A DNA stretch of 64,000 nucleotides from Comamonadaceae bacterium UBA2121. Its GTDB lineage: Bacteria; Pseudomonadota; Gammaproteobacteria; Burkholderiales; Burkholderiaceae_C. The position numbers and the translations under genes are program-made. The notes under the pieces were generated by a model that was given only the letters and a program-made list of their open reading frames with translations, was not told the DNA's origin and did not search any database. The stretch is from positions 124,001-188,000 of the forward strand of contig DCYB01000014.1 in the NCBI GenBank assembly GCA_002331385.1, given 5' to 3'. This document shows, piece after piece, positions 1 to 8,950 of this stretch. How positions within the stretch are numbered: position 1 is the first letter of the stretch; each line of letters starts with the position of its first letter.

Positions 1-1507
1 CGGCAGCCACCTTGGCCACGTCGTCCGCGTTGTCGCCGACGATGTCGCCAATCAGCACCATCTTGGGCAGATGGCCGTTGCCCTTCTTGCTCTTGGTGGT
101 GTAGCCGACGGCCTTCAGATAGCGGTCATCCAGGTGCTCAAGGCCCGCCAGCAGCACGCCGGAGCGCTTTTGCTCGGCGAACATGAAGTCCTTGATTTCC
201 ACGATGCTTGGCACCGCATCCTTGGCGTTGCCGAAGAACTCCAGACACACCGTGCGCGTGTGCTCGGGCATGCGGTGCACAATCCAGCGCGCGCTGGTGA
301 TCAGGCCGTCCGTGCCTTCCTTTTGCACCCCCGGCAGGCCCGAGAGGAACTTGTCCGTCACGTCCTTGCCCAAGCCTTCCTTGCGGAAGGTGTGGCCCGG
401 AATGTCCAGTCGCTCCTGACGCAGCGGCGTCTTGCCGTCGGCGGCGTAGTACTGCAGCTCGAAGCTCGCCATTTCGGCGTCGTGAATCTTGCCCAGGTTG
501 TGATCGACGCGCGTCACCTCCAGCCACTCGGCCTGCGGCGTGACCATGCGCCAGCTCGCCAGATTGTCCAGCGCCGTACCCCATAGCACAGCCTTCTTGC
601 CGCCCGCGTTCATGGCGATGTTGCCGCCGATGCAGGAGGCTTCAGCAGACGTCGGATCGACCGCAAACACAAAGCCCGCGCGCTCTGCCGCGTCGGCCAC
701 GCGCTGAGTGACCACGCCGGCCTCGGTCCAGATCGTGCCCACTTCGTGGTCCACGCCCGGCAGGCGGCGCATTTCCACCTCGGTCATGGCTTCGAGTTTT
801 TCGGTGTTGATCACCGCGCTGCGCCAAGTGAGCGGAATCGCGCCCCCCGTATAGCCGGTGCCGCCTCCGCGAGGAATGATGGTCAGTTCCAGCTCGATAC
901 AGGCCTTCACCAGCGCGGCCATTTCGGCCTCGGTGTCGGGCGTGAGCACGACGAACGGATATTCCACCCGCCAGTCGGTCGCGTCGGTCACGTGCGACAC
1001 GCGCGAGAGCCCGTCAAACTTGATGTTGTCCTTGGCCGTGTGCTTGCCCAGACGCTTTTGCACCTTGCGGCGCAGATCGCCCGCCTCGACCAGCGTGGCA
1101 TCGAACTCTTGGATGGCGCGGCGCGCAGCCTGCACCAGAATGCCCACCAGACGATCGCGCTCGGCGTCTTCCAGCGGCAAGCGGCGCTTTTCGATTTCGG
1201 ACATGCGGTGCGCCAACGCCTCCACCAGCATCTTGCGGCGGTTCGGGTTGTGCAGCAGGTCGTCCTGAAGATAGGGGTTGCGCTGCACCACCCAGATGTC
1301 GCCCAGCACTTCGTACAGCATGCGGGCGGATCGGCCCGTGCGCCGTTCCCTGCGCAACTGGTCGAGCACGCCCCAAGCGGACGCACCCAGCAGCCGGATC
1401 ACGATTTCGCGATCGGAAAACGAGGTGTAGTTATACGGAATCTCTCGCAAACGGGTGGGCTCTTCGCCCTGCGCCTGCAATGTCGCCAGCGCAATCGGAA
1501 CATTCAT
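1..1507 (-). CDS. FAD-linked oxidase, DUF3683 type (3' end outside window)
   Basis: This is the N-terminal 502 residues of a large flavin oxidoreductase of the GlcD/D-lactate dehydrogenase class; the rest lies beyond the left edge. Residues 1-150 look like the DUF3683 region that precedes the FAD domain in this family. The FAD-binding type-4 domain follows, with the pyrophosphate-binding motif PRGGGTGYTGG at residues 212-222 and a second glycine-rich stretch (CIGGNIAMNAGG) about 90 residues later. Family members usually carry a C-terminal iron-sulfur domain, which cannot be seen here. The ATG at 1505-1507 is chosen because the protein reads well from it and an AGG lies about 8 nt upstream. 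The substrate is unknown; a D-2-hydroxy acid is the family expectation. Confidence 0.85.
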   Translation of the reverse strand, partial: MNVPIALATLQAQGEEPTRLREIPYNYTSFSDREIVIRLLGASAWGVLDQLRRERRTGRSARMLYEVLGDIWVVQRNPYLQDDLLHNPNRRKMLVEALAHRMSEIEKRRLPLEDAERDRLVGILVQAARRAIQEFDATLVEAGDLRRKVQKRLGKHTAKDNIKFDGLSRVSHVTDATDWRVEYPFVVLTPDTEAEMAALVKACIELELTIIPRGGGTGYTGGAIPLTWRSAVINTEKLEAMTEVEMRRLPGVDHEVGTIWTEAGVVTQRVADAAERAGFVFAVDPTSAEASCIGGNIAMNAGGKKAVLWGTALDNLASWRMVTPQAEWLEVTRVDHNLGKIHDAEMASFELQYYAADGKTPLRQERLDIPGHTFRKEGLGKDVTDKFLSGLPGVQKEGTDGLITSARWIVHRMPEHTRTVCLEFFGNAKDAVPSIVEIKDFMFAEQKRSGVLLAGLEHLDDRYLKAVGYTTKSKKGNGHLPKMVLIGDIVGDNADDVAKVAA

Positions 1508-1710
1508 GGGGATTAACCTGGATGAGCGGGCCGGCCCCAATTGGCGTTCAGCCCGCATGCCTCGGGGGTGCAATTTTATGTCACCCGGTTACTTCCCGCT
1601 GCATTGCAACAAGATCCACGCCTGCGTGTGCTTGTTTACTGGTCGGAAATCATATCCAAAACAAGTCCAATAACAGGTCGCGCCGAAGGGGTATCCGGCG
1701 CGATCACCTA

Positions 1711-2946
1711 TCAGAACAGTACGCGCGAGCGGATCGTGCCCGGCACCTGTGCCACCTTCTGAAGCGCGATGTCCGAAGAGCGCGCGTCCAGATCGATCAC
1801 CACGTAACCCAGCTTTTCGTTGGTCTGCAGGTACTGCGCCGAGATGTTGATGTGGTTATCCGACATGATCTGATTGATCTGCGACAACACACCCGGCACG
1901 TTGCGGTGGATGTGCAACAGGCGGTGCTTGCCGGCATGCTCGGGCAGCGCCACAGCGGGGAAGTTCACCGACGAGGTGGTCGTGCCGTTGTCACTGAATT
2001 TCACGAGCTTTTCCGCCACCTCCAGCCCGATGTTGGCCTGCGCCTCCATCGTCGAGCCACCAATGTGCGGCGTGAGAATCACGTTGTCGAGGCCGCGCAG
2101 CGGAGACTGGAACTCTTCCTCGTTCGAGCGCGGCTCCACCGGAAACACATCCACCGCCGCGCCACCCAGCTTACCCGAGCGCAGCGCCTCGGCCAGCGCA
2201 TCGATCACCACCACGGTGCCGCGCGATGCATTGATCAGGATGGCACCGGGCTTCATCTTCGCCAATTGCTCTGCGCCGATCATCCATTGCGTGGAAGCCA
2301 GCTCGGGCACATGCAACGAGACAATATCGCTTTGCGCCAGCAGATCGTTCAGGGACGCCGCCTGATGCGCATTGCCCAGCGGCAGCTTGCTGACCACGTC
2401 ATGGAACAGCACCTTCATGCCCAGGGACTCGGCCAGCACCGACAACTGCGTGCCGATGGAGCCGTAGCCCACGATGCCTAGCGTCTTGCCACGCGCTTCG
2501 AACGAGCCTTCCGCGCTCTTGCTCCAGCCGCCGCGATGCACGGAGGCATTCTTGGCCGGCACACCGCGCAGCAGCAAGATGGCCTCGGCCAGCACCAACT
2601 CGGCCACGGAACGGGTGTTGGAATACGGCGCATTGAACACCACTACGCCATGATCGCGTGCGGCCTCCAGATCGATCTGGTTGGTGCCGATGCAGAACGC
2701 GCCCACTGCGACCAGCTTGGGCGCATGGGCAAACACATCGGCCGTCAACTGCGAACGCGAGCGAATGCCCAGAAAGTGCACATCGGCGAGCCGCTGCTTG
2801 AGCGCCTCGTCGGACAGCGCACCCTTCACCGTCTCCACGTTCGTATAGCCTGCGGCATGCAGCACCTGCACGGCGCTGGGGTGAATACCCTCCAGCAGCA
2901 GGAATTTGATCTTGCTCTTGTCGAGCGACGTCTTGCCAGAACTCAT
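1711..2946 (-). CDS. serA: D-3-phosphoglycerate dehydrogenase
   Basis: It catalyses the first step of serine synthesis, NAD-dependent oxidation of 3-phosphoglycerate. The 411-residue length matches the short ACT-domain form of E. coli (410). Visible parts are a Rossmann motif (GIVGYGSIG), the substrate/cofactor loop NASRGTVV, the catalytic histidine in LTPHIGGST, and a C-terminal ACT domain (HRNVPGVLSQINQIMSDNHIN region) that in the family senses serine. An in-frame upstream extension exists, but the ATG at 2944-2946 has a good GAGGA ribosome site and begins the family-typical N-terminus. It is divergent from the ugp operon across a 331-bp gap. Confidence 0.95.
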   Translation of the reverse strand: MSSGKTSLDKSKIKFLLLEGIHPSAVQVLHAAGYTNVETVKGALSDEALKQRLADVHFLGIRSRSQLTADVFAHAPKLVAVGAFCIGTNQIDLEAARDHGVVVFNAPYSNTRSVAELVLAEAILLLRGVPAKNASVHRGGWSKSAEGSFEARGKTLGIVGYGSIGTQLSVLAESLGMKVLFHDVVSKLPLGNAHQAASLNDLLAQSDIVSLHVPELASTQWMIGAEQLAKMKPGAILINASRGTVVVIDALAEALRSGKLGGAAVDVFPVEPRSNEEEFQSPLRGLDNVILTPHIGGSTMEAQANIGLEVAEKLVKFSDNGTTTSSVNFPAVALPEHAGKHRLLHIHRNVPGVLSQINQIMSDNHINISAQYLQTNEKLGYVVIDLDARSSDIALQKVAQVPGTIRSRVLF

Positions 2947-3202
2947 AGTGATCCTCACAGAAGCATTCCGGGTGCGAACCTGATGGCTATCGGCTTCCAT
3001 CAACAGGATTTCGCCCCCATCAACCAACCAAGCTTTCTAGCATTGTGCATTGCACAAAACCTTGCTCTCAAAATGACATTTGATACGGTTTGTCTAAATG
3101 GAGGACAATTCTTGACATTCGTGACAGTCACAATCAGTTTGTCTTGGGAATAGTCAACGCAAGGGATTTTCCCTGTTGTAGGCGCTATCGCGCTGTGCGA
3201 CA

Positions 3203-3237
3203 ACGACATCCTCCTGTCATATTTGGCGAGTTACCAT
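3203..3237 (+). promoter_or_regulatory. Possible Pho box and -10 element of the ugp operon
   Basis: An exact CTGTCAT half-site lies at 3214-3220, with a weaker repeat (ACGACAT) 11 bp upstream at 3203-3209, the spacing of PhoB direct repeats. TACCAT at 3232-3237 could be the -10. A start near 3244 would leave a leader of about 34 nt before the AGGAG at 3268-3272 and the ugpB ATG. The second half-site is only 4/7, so this is a candidate. The rest of the 331-bp serA-ugpB gap is AT-richer and contains a GTGACAGTCAC palindrome at 3120-3130, but no gene. Confidence 0.4.
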
Positions 3238-3277
3238 CTCGCTTTCAATCTCCCAATTTCATCCCATAGGAGCCCAC

Positions 3278-4594
3278 ATGCGGATCAAGCAACTGGCGTT
3301 GGCAACCCTCATCGCCACTACCGGAATCGCAGCCCAAGCCCAAACTGAAATCCAGTGGTGGCATGCCATGACGGCCGTGAACAATGAATGGGTCAACGAC
3401 CTGGCCAAGCAGTTCAACGAAAGTCAAAAAGAATACAAGGTCGTCCCTACCTACAAGGGCACCTATGATGAAACCATGACCGCAGCCGTGGCCGCCTTCC
3501 GCTCGGGCGGCGCACCGCACATCCTGCAAGTGTTCGAAGTGGGCACCGCCACCATGATGGCGTCCAAGGGCGCCACCGTGCCCGTGGCCAAGGTGCTGTC
3601 GGACAACGGCGTCGCCTTCGACCCCAAGGTCTACATTCCCGCTGTGGCGTCCTACTACACCGCGCCCAACGGCCAGATGCTGAGCTTCCCGTTCAACAGC
3701 TCGACCACGGTGTTCTACTACAACAAGGACGCCTTCAAGAAGGCCGGCCTGAACCCCGACAAGGCGCCAACGACCTGGCCTGAAGTGTTCGAAGCCGCCA
3801 AGAAGCTGAAAGCCAGCGGCCACACCTGCCCGATGACCCTGGCATGGATGGGCTGGACGCAGCTGGAGTCGTTCTCGACCTGGCACAACATCGAGTTCGC
3901 CACCGAGCAAAACGGCCTGAGCAAGAACGGCTACAAGGCACGCCTGAAGCTGAACTCCCCCGTCCACGTGCGCCACATCGAGAACCTCGAAAAGGCAGCC
4001 AAGGCGGGCGAATTCATCTACAAGGGCCGTGGCTCGATCCCGCAGGCATCCTTCGTCTCGGGTGAGTGCGCGATGATCCAGACCTCGTCCGGCTTCTACG
4101 GCGACGTGGCCAAGAACGCCAAGTTCTCCTACGGCATCTCCAACCTGCCCTACTACCCCGACGTGAAGGGTGCGCCGCAGAACACCGTGATCGGCGGCGC
4201 ATCGCTGTGGGTCATGGCGGGCAAGAAGGCCGAAGAGTACAAAGGCGTGGCCAAGTTCTTCGAGTTCATCTCGCAGACCAAGGTGCAGGCCGCCAGCCAC
4301 CAGCGCACCGGCTATCTGCCGGTGACGATGGCATCGTTTGACCTGACCGAAAAATCGGGCTTCTATCAGAAGAACCCCGGCACCGACACCGCCGTGAACC
4401 AAATGATCCGCAAGGTGACCGACAACTCGCGTGGTATTCGTCTGGGCAACTATGTACAGATCCGCACCATCGAGGACGAAGAACTCGAGCAGGTCTGGGC
4501 GGGCAAGAAGCCTGCCAAGGAAGCGCTGGACTCCATCGTCAAGCGCGGCAACGAATTGCTGGTTCGCTTCGAAGCGGCCAACAAGGGTAAGTAA
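3278..4594 (+). CDS. ugpB: sn-Glycerol-3-phosphate ABC transporter, binding protein
   Basis: This is the periplasmic receptor that captures sn-glycerol-3-phosphate and glycerophosphodiesters for the Ugp importer. The 438 residues begin with a Sec signal peptide (cleavage probably after AAQA near residue 21) followed by the family-typical TEIQWWHAM. The fold is a family-1 extracellular solute-binding protein, with the SPHVRHIEN-like and NTVIGGASLWVM segments seen in UgpB proteins. The ATG has AGGAG 5 nt upstream. It is the first gene of ugpB-A-E-C-VOC-ugpQ. A terminator-like hairpin follows it, which would raise its level relative to the membrane genes. Confidence 0.93.
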   Translation: MRIKQLALATLIATTGIAAQAQTEIQWWHAMTAVNNEWVNDLAKQFNESQKEYKVVPTYKGTYDETMTAAVAAFRSGGAPHILQVFEVGTATMMASKGATVPVAKVLSDNGVAFDPKVYIPAVASYYTAPNGQMLSFPFNSSTTVFYYNKDAFKKAGLNPDKAPTTWPEVFEAAKKLKASGHTCPMTLAWMGWTQLESFSTWHNIEFATEQNGLSKNGYKARLKLNSPVHVRHIENLEKAAKAGEFIYKGRGSIPQASFVSGECAMIQTSSGFYGDVAKNAKFSYGISNLPYYPDVKGAPQNTVIGGASLWVMAGKKAEEYKGVAKFFEFISQTKVQAASHQRTGYLPVTMASFDLTEKSGFYQKNPGTDTAVNQMIRKVTDNSRGIRLGNYVQIRTIEDEELEQVWAGKKPAKEALDSIVKRGNELLVRFEAANKGK

Positions 4595-4678
4595 TTTCCC
4601 TGTGAGCAGGATGCCGCTCGGCTGATCCACAATCCACCGATGCGGCATCATTGCGTGCTGAATTTTTGATACCTACCT

Positions 4679-4709
4679 CCGCGACCCGAAAGGGTCCCGG
4701 GGTTTTTTT
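4679..4709 (+). terminator. Attenuator-like hairpin between ugpB and ugpA
   Basis: GACCC (4683-4687) and GGGTC (4692-4696) form a stem around a GAAA tetraloop. CC/GG pairs can extend it across a 2x2 internal loop, and a run of seven T follows at 4703-4709. It sits in the 128-bp gap between ugpB and ugpA. Partial termination here would make more binding protein than permease, as is common in ABC importer operons. Confidence 0.65.
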
Positions 4710-4722
4710 GTTCTGACGGCTC

Positions 4723-5604
4723 ATGGAAAAACGCGTCCTTTTCCGCTCTGCCTGGCTGCCCTGGGTGCTTTTGCTGCCCCAATTGGTGATCATTGGCATC
4801 TTCTTCTTCTGGCCTGCCGCGCAGGCCATTCTGCAATCCTTCCAGATGGAGGATGCCTTTGGCCTGAGCAAGGAATGGGTGGGCTTTGCCAACTTTGTCC
4901 AGTTGTTCCAGGACTCGGCCTACCTCGAATCCTTCTACCGCACCGCCCTCTTCTCCCTGCTGGTGGCGGGTCTCGGCATTGCCGTTTCGCTGGCACTGGC
5001 CATCTTTGCCGATCGCATCGTGCGCGGCGCCATGGTCTACAAGACGCTGCTCATCGTGCCCTACGCAGTCGCTCCGGTGATCGCGGGCGTGCTGTGGGTG
5101 TTCATGTTCTCGCCGTCGCTCGGCGTAGTCTCGTACTTCCTTGAGCGCATCGGCTACAACTGGAACTTCCTGATGAACGAAAACCAGGCCATGGCGCTGA
5201 TCGTCATGGCTGCGGTGTGGAAGCAGATCTCCTACAACTTCCTGTTCTTCCTTGCGGGTCTGCAATCGATTCCCAAGTCGCTGCTGGAGGCCGCCGCCAT
5301 CGACGGCGCTGGCCCGTGGCGCCGCTTCCTGAACGTGCAATTGCCACTGCTGTCGCCCACCACGTTCTTCCTGCTGGTCATCAACATCGTCTACGCGTTC
5401 TTCGACACCTTCGGCATCATCGACGCCACCACCCACGGCGGCCCCGGCCAGTCCACGACGATCCTGGTCTACAAGGTCTACCTCGACGGCTTCAAGGCGC
5501 TGGATCTGGGCGGCTCGGCCGCGCAGTCCGTGATCCTGATGTTCATCGTCATCGCGCTCACCGTGGTGCAGTTCCGTTATGTTGAAAAGAAAGTGCAGTA
5601 CTGA
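4723..5604 (+). CDS. ugpA: sn-Glycerol-3-phosphate ABC transporter, permease
   Basis: An inner-membrane permease of 293 residues of the MalF/UgpA class, expected to pair with UgpE. About six hydrophobic segments are visible. The EAA loop that contacts the ATPase reads EAAAIDGAGPWRRF, near residues 189-202. The N-terminus (SAWLPWVLLLPQL) and C-terminus (VVQFRYVEKKVQY) match UgpA proteins. The stop is 2 bp before the ugpE ATG, so the two are probably translated together. Confidence 0.93.
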   Translation: MEKRVLFRSAWLPWVLLLPQLVIIGIFFFWPAAQAILQSFQMEDAFGLSKEWVGFANFVQLFQDSAYLESFYRTALFSLLVAGLGIAVSLALAIFADRIVRGAMVYKTLLIVPYAVAPVIAGVLWVFMFSPSLGVVSYFLERIGYNWNFLMNENQAMALIVMAAVWKQISYNFLFFLAGLQSIPKSLLEAAAIDGAGPWRRFLNVQLPLLSPTTFFLLVINIVYAFFDTFGIIDATTHGGPGQSTTILVYKVYLDGFKALDLGGSAAQSVILMFIVIALTVVQFRYVEKKVQY

Positions 5605-5606
5605 CC

Positions 5607-6458
5607 ATGCTTGACCGACGTCCCTGGCTCGATGTGCTGTCCCACGCCGTGATGATTCTTGGCGTGGCCATCGTGGCATTCCCCATCTATCTGGCGCTCA
5701 TCGCCTCGACCCATACCGCGCAGGAAATCGTGCAGGCGCCGATGCCCCTGCTGCCCGGCACCAACATGCTGGAAAGCTACAAGGCCGCGCTGTTCGGCTC
5801 CGGCAAGCTGGGCTCCAACACCAACCTCGTGCACATGATGTGGGTGTCGTTCGTGACGGCCATGGTGATCACCGTGGGCAAGATCGCGATTTCGCTGCTG
5901 TCCGCGTTCGCCATCGTGTACTTCCGTTTCCCGTTCAAGATGTTGTGCTTCTGGGCCATCTTCGTGACGCTGATGCTGCCCGTGGAAGTGCGTATCCTGC
6001 CCACCTACAAGGTGGTGGCCGACCTCGGCCTGCTCAACAGCTACGCCGGCCTGACGCTGCCGCTGATCGCCTCTGCGACCGCCACGTTCCTGTTCCGCCA
6101 GTTCTTCCTGACCGTGCCGGACGAACTGGTGGAAGCTGCGCGCATCGACGGCGCTGGCCCGATGCGCTTCTTCAAGGACGTGCTCGTGCCGTTGTCCAAG
6201 ACCTCGATCGCGGCACTGTTCGTGATCCAGTTCATCTACGGCTGGAACCAGTACCTGTGGCCGCTGCTCATGACCACGTCGGAGGACATGTACCCCGTCG
6301 TCATCGGCATCAAGCGCATGGTGGCTGGCGGCGGCGAGGCCGCCATCGACTGGAACGTGGCGATGGCCACCACCATCATCGCCATGCTGCCGCCCACACT
6401 CGTGGTGATCCTGATGCAGAAGTGGTTCGTCAAGGGCCTGGTGGATACCGAAAAGTAA
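5607..6458 (+). CDS. ugpE: sn-Glycerol-3-phosphate ABC transporter, permease
   Basis: The second inner-membrane permease of the Ugp importer, 283 residues, MalG class. Six hydrophobic segments are seen, with the EAA loop EAARIDGAGPMRFF near residues 175-188. The conserved segment FIYGWNQYLWPLL and the C-terminal QKWFVKGLVDTEK ending are typical of UgpE. It starts 2 bp after ugpA and is followed 52 bp later by ugpC. Confidence 0.93.
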   Translation: MLDRRPWLDVLSHAVMILGVAIVAFPIYLALIASTHTAQEIVQAPMPLLPGTNMLESYKAALFGSGKLGSNTNLVHMMWVSFVTAMVITVGKIAISLLSAFAIVYFRFPFKMLCFWAIFVTLMLPVEVRILPTYKVVADLGLLNSYAGLTLPLIASATATFLFRQFFLTVPDELVEAARIDGAGPMRFFKDVLVPLSKTSIAALFVIQFIYGWNQYLWPLLMTTSEDMYPVVIGIKRMVAGGGEAAIDWNVAMATTIIAMLPPTLVVILMQKWFVKGLVDTEK

Positions 6459-6510
6459 TCCACGCCCGCACCACTCCCGTCACACCCGAAACGCATTCAG
6501 AGTTTTTCAT

Positions 6511-7530
<1,020 letters not shown>

Positions 7531-7556
7531 CACACTAAGCTTTTTTCCAACACACC

Positions 7557-7904
7557 ATGGCCTCGTTGATTCAATCCACAGTACCGGTTTTGCCTTCTCT
7601 GGATCTTGCAGTCAGCGAGGCCTTCTACGTTGGTCAACTCGGATTTCAGGTGCGGCTGTATATGCCGGGCACTTACCTCATCGTCGAGCGCGATGGTTGC
7701 GAAATCCATTTCTGGCCGTGCGACGACACCAGCGTTCCGCGCAACACCTCATGCTATGTACGCGCTGACACCGATGCGCTGCATGCGGACTTCGCGCAAC
7801 GCGGCCTCGCTCTTGCGCTGCCGCAAGAACGCGAATGGGGCATGCGCGAGCTGTACGTGATCGATCCGCACGGCAATCTGCTCAAGTTTGGAGAACCTGT
7901 ATGA
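7557..7904 (+). CDS. VOC-fold protein, bleomycin-resistance-like
   Basis: A 115-residue protein of the vicinal-oxygen-chelate fold, close in pattern to bleomycin-resistance proteins: two beta-alpha-beta modules, an EIHFWPC strand, the WGMRELYVIDPHGN motif and the ending LLKFGEP. Such proteins either bind hydrophobic ligands as dimers or act as small metalloenzymes; the activity here is unknown. It lies between ugpC (26 bp upstream) and ugpQ, and its stop overlaps the ugpQ start (ATGA), so it is cotranscribed with glycerophosphodiester uptake genes. It could simply be an operon passenger. Confidence 0.85.
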   Translation: MASLIQSTVPVLPSLDLAVSEAFYVGQLGFQVRLYMPGTYLIVERDGCEIHFWPCDDTSVPRNTSCYVRADTDALHADFAQRGLALALPQEREWGMRELYVIDPHGNLLKFGEPV

Positions 7905-8659
7905 CAACGCTGGCCGCATGGCCCTATCCGCGCTGGGTCGCGCACCGTGGCGCGGGCAAACTCGCGCCCGAAAACACCATGTCCGCATTCCGGCTGGGCG
8001 CGACCTATGGCTATCGCATGTTCGAGTGCGACGCGAAACTCAGCAGCGACGGCGTGCTGTTCCTGATGCACGACAGCGACCTTCGGCGCACCACCAATGC
8101 GCAAGGAACTGGCAGCGACCGCAGCATGGGCGAGCTGGCACAGCTTGATGCCGGAAGCTGGCATTCGCGTTCGTTCGCGGGCGAAAACCTGCCGACCCTC
8201 GAAGCACTGGCGCGCTGGTGCATCGCCAACCATCTGCACCTGAACGTCGAGATCAAACCCACCGAAGGCCAGGAAGAAGCCACTGGCCGTGCCACGGGCG
8301 AACTGATGAACCGCATCTGGCCCGAAGACGTCGTGCCGCCGCTGTTCACCTCGTTCAAGCCCGATGCGCTGCGCGGCGCGCGTGCCGTCGCACCCCATAT
8401 TCCGCGCGGTCTTCTGGTGGATAAATTTGCCGACGGCACGGGCGAAGCGGCACTCAACGTGGCGCTGGAACTCGGCTGTGTCGCCATGGTGCTGAACCAC
8501 GCGCTGTGGGACAAGGCGCTCGTGCAGCGCGTCCACGGCGCAGGCCTGCGCTGCAGCAGCTACACCGTGAACGATGAATGGGAAGCCGCGCGCCTGCTCG
8601 ACATTGGCACTGACGCCATCATCACCGACCGCGTTGATCTGTTCAGCCCGGCCGCCTGA
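7901..8659 (+). CDS. ugpQ: Glycerophosphodiester phosphodiesterase
   Basis: It hydrolyses glycerophosphodiesters to sn-glycerol-3-phosphate and an alcohol in the cytoplasm, completing the Ugp pathway. The 252-residue protein has the GDPD catalytic motifs AHRGAGKLAPENT near its N-terminus and ECDAKLSSDGVLFLMHD (Glu, Asp and catalytic His) about 25 residues later. The domain ends with the typical VNDEWEAARLLDIGTDAIITD segment. No signal peptide is present, which fits the cytoplasmic UgpQ form. An earlier in-frame start exists inside the VOC gene, but the ATG at 7901 begins the family N-terminus. Confidence 0.93.
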   Translation: MTTLAAWPYPRWVAHRGAGKLAPENTMSAFRLGATYGYRMFECDAKLSSDGVLFLMHDSDLRRTTNAQGTGSDRSMGELAQLDAGSWHSRSFAGENLPTLEALARWCIANHLHLNVEIKPTEGQEEATGRATGELMNRIWPEDVVPPLFTSFKPDALRGARAVAPHIPRGLLVDKFADGTGEAALNVALELGCVAMVLNHALWDKALVQRVHGAGLRCSSYTVNDEWEAARLLDIGTDAIITDRVDLFSPAA

Positions 8660-8670
8660 AAATTCCTATC

Positions 8671-8730
8671 GACCGCTTTTCAACGCGGTCCCGCACGAGG
8701 CGCCCACACGGCGCCCACACGGCGCCTCGT
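8671..8730 (+). terminator. Two hairpins after ugpQ
   Basis: The first hairpin is GACCGC (8671-8676) with GCGGTC (8685-8690). The second has perfect 10-bp arms, ACGAGGCGCC (8695-8704) and GGCGCCTCGT (8721-8730), and its loop holds another copy of GGCGCC. No clear T-run follows, so they may mark the operon end through Rho or protect the 3' end. The remaining 220 bp before the MscS gene show no gene. Confidence 0.45.
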
Positions 8731-8950
8731 CGCATCTCAACTGTCTGCGAATTCTTACGCAGGGACTAGCATCACAGCGCTACAGTCAGCCCGATTGAGG
8801 CCCGGCTGACGTCGTGGTCATCACATCACAATACGCCCTCAAATATGAGCAGATGTGAAATCCTCCGCGATATTCACAAGTGCCGTGCAACGGCATACAG
8901 TCTGACAAATTTCCAGCGGAGCGGGTATTTTCAAGGCCCAGAATGCGCGT

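Noticed and set aside
3245..4651. Open frame of 468 codons on the minus strand opposite ugpB
   Set aside because: It is the shadow of ugpB, which has a signal peptide, ribosome site and family motifs.
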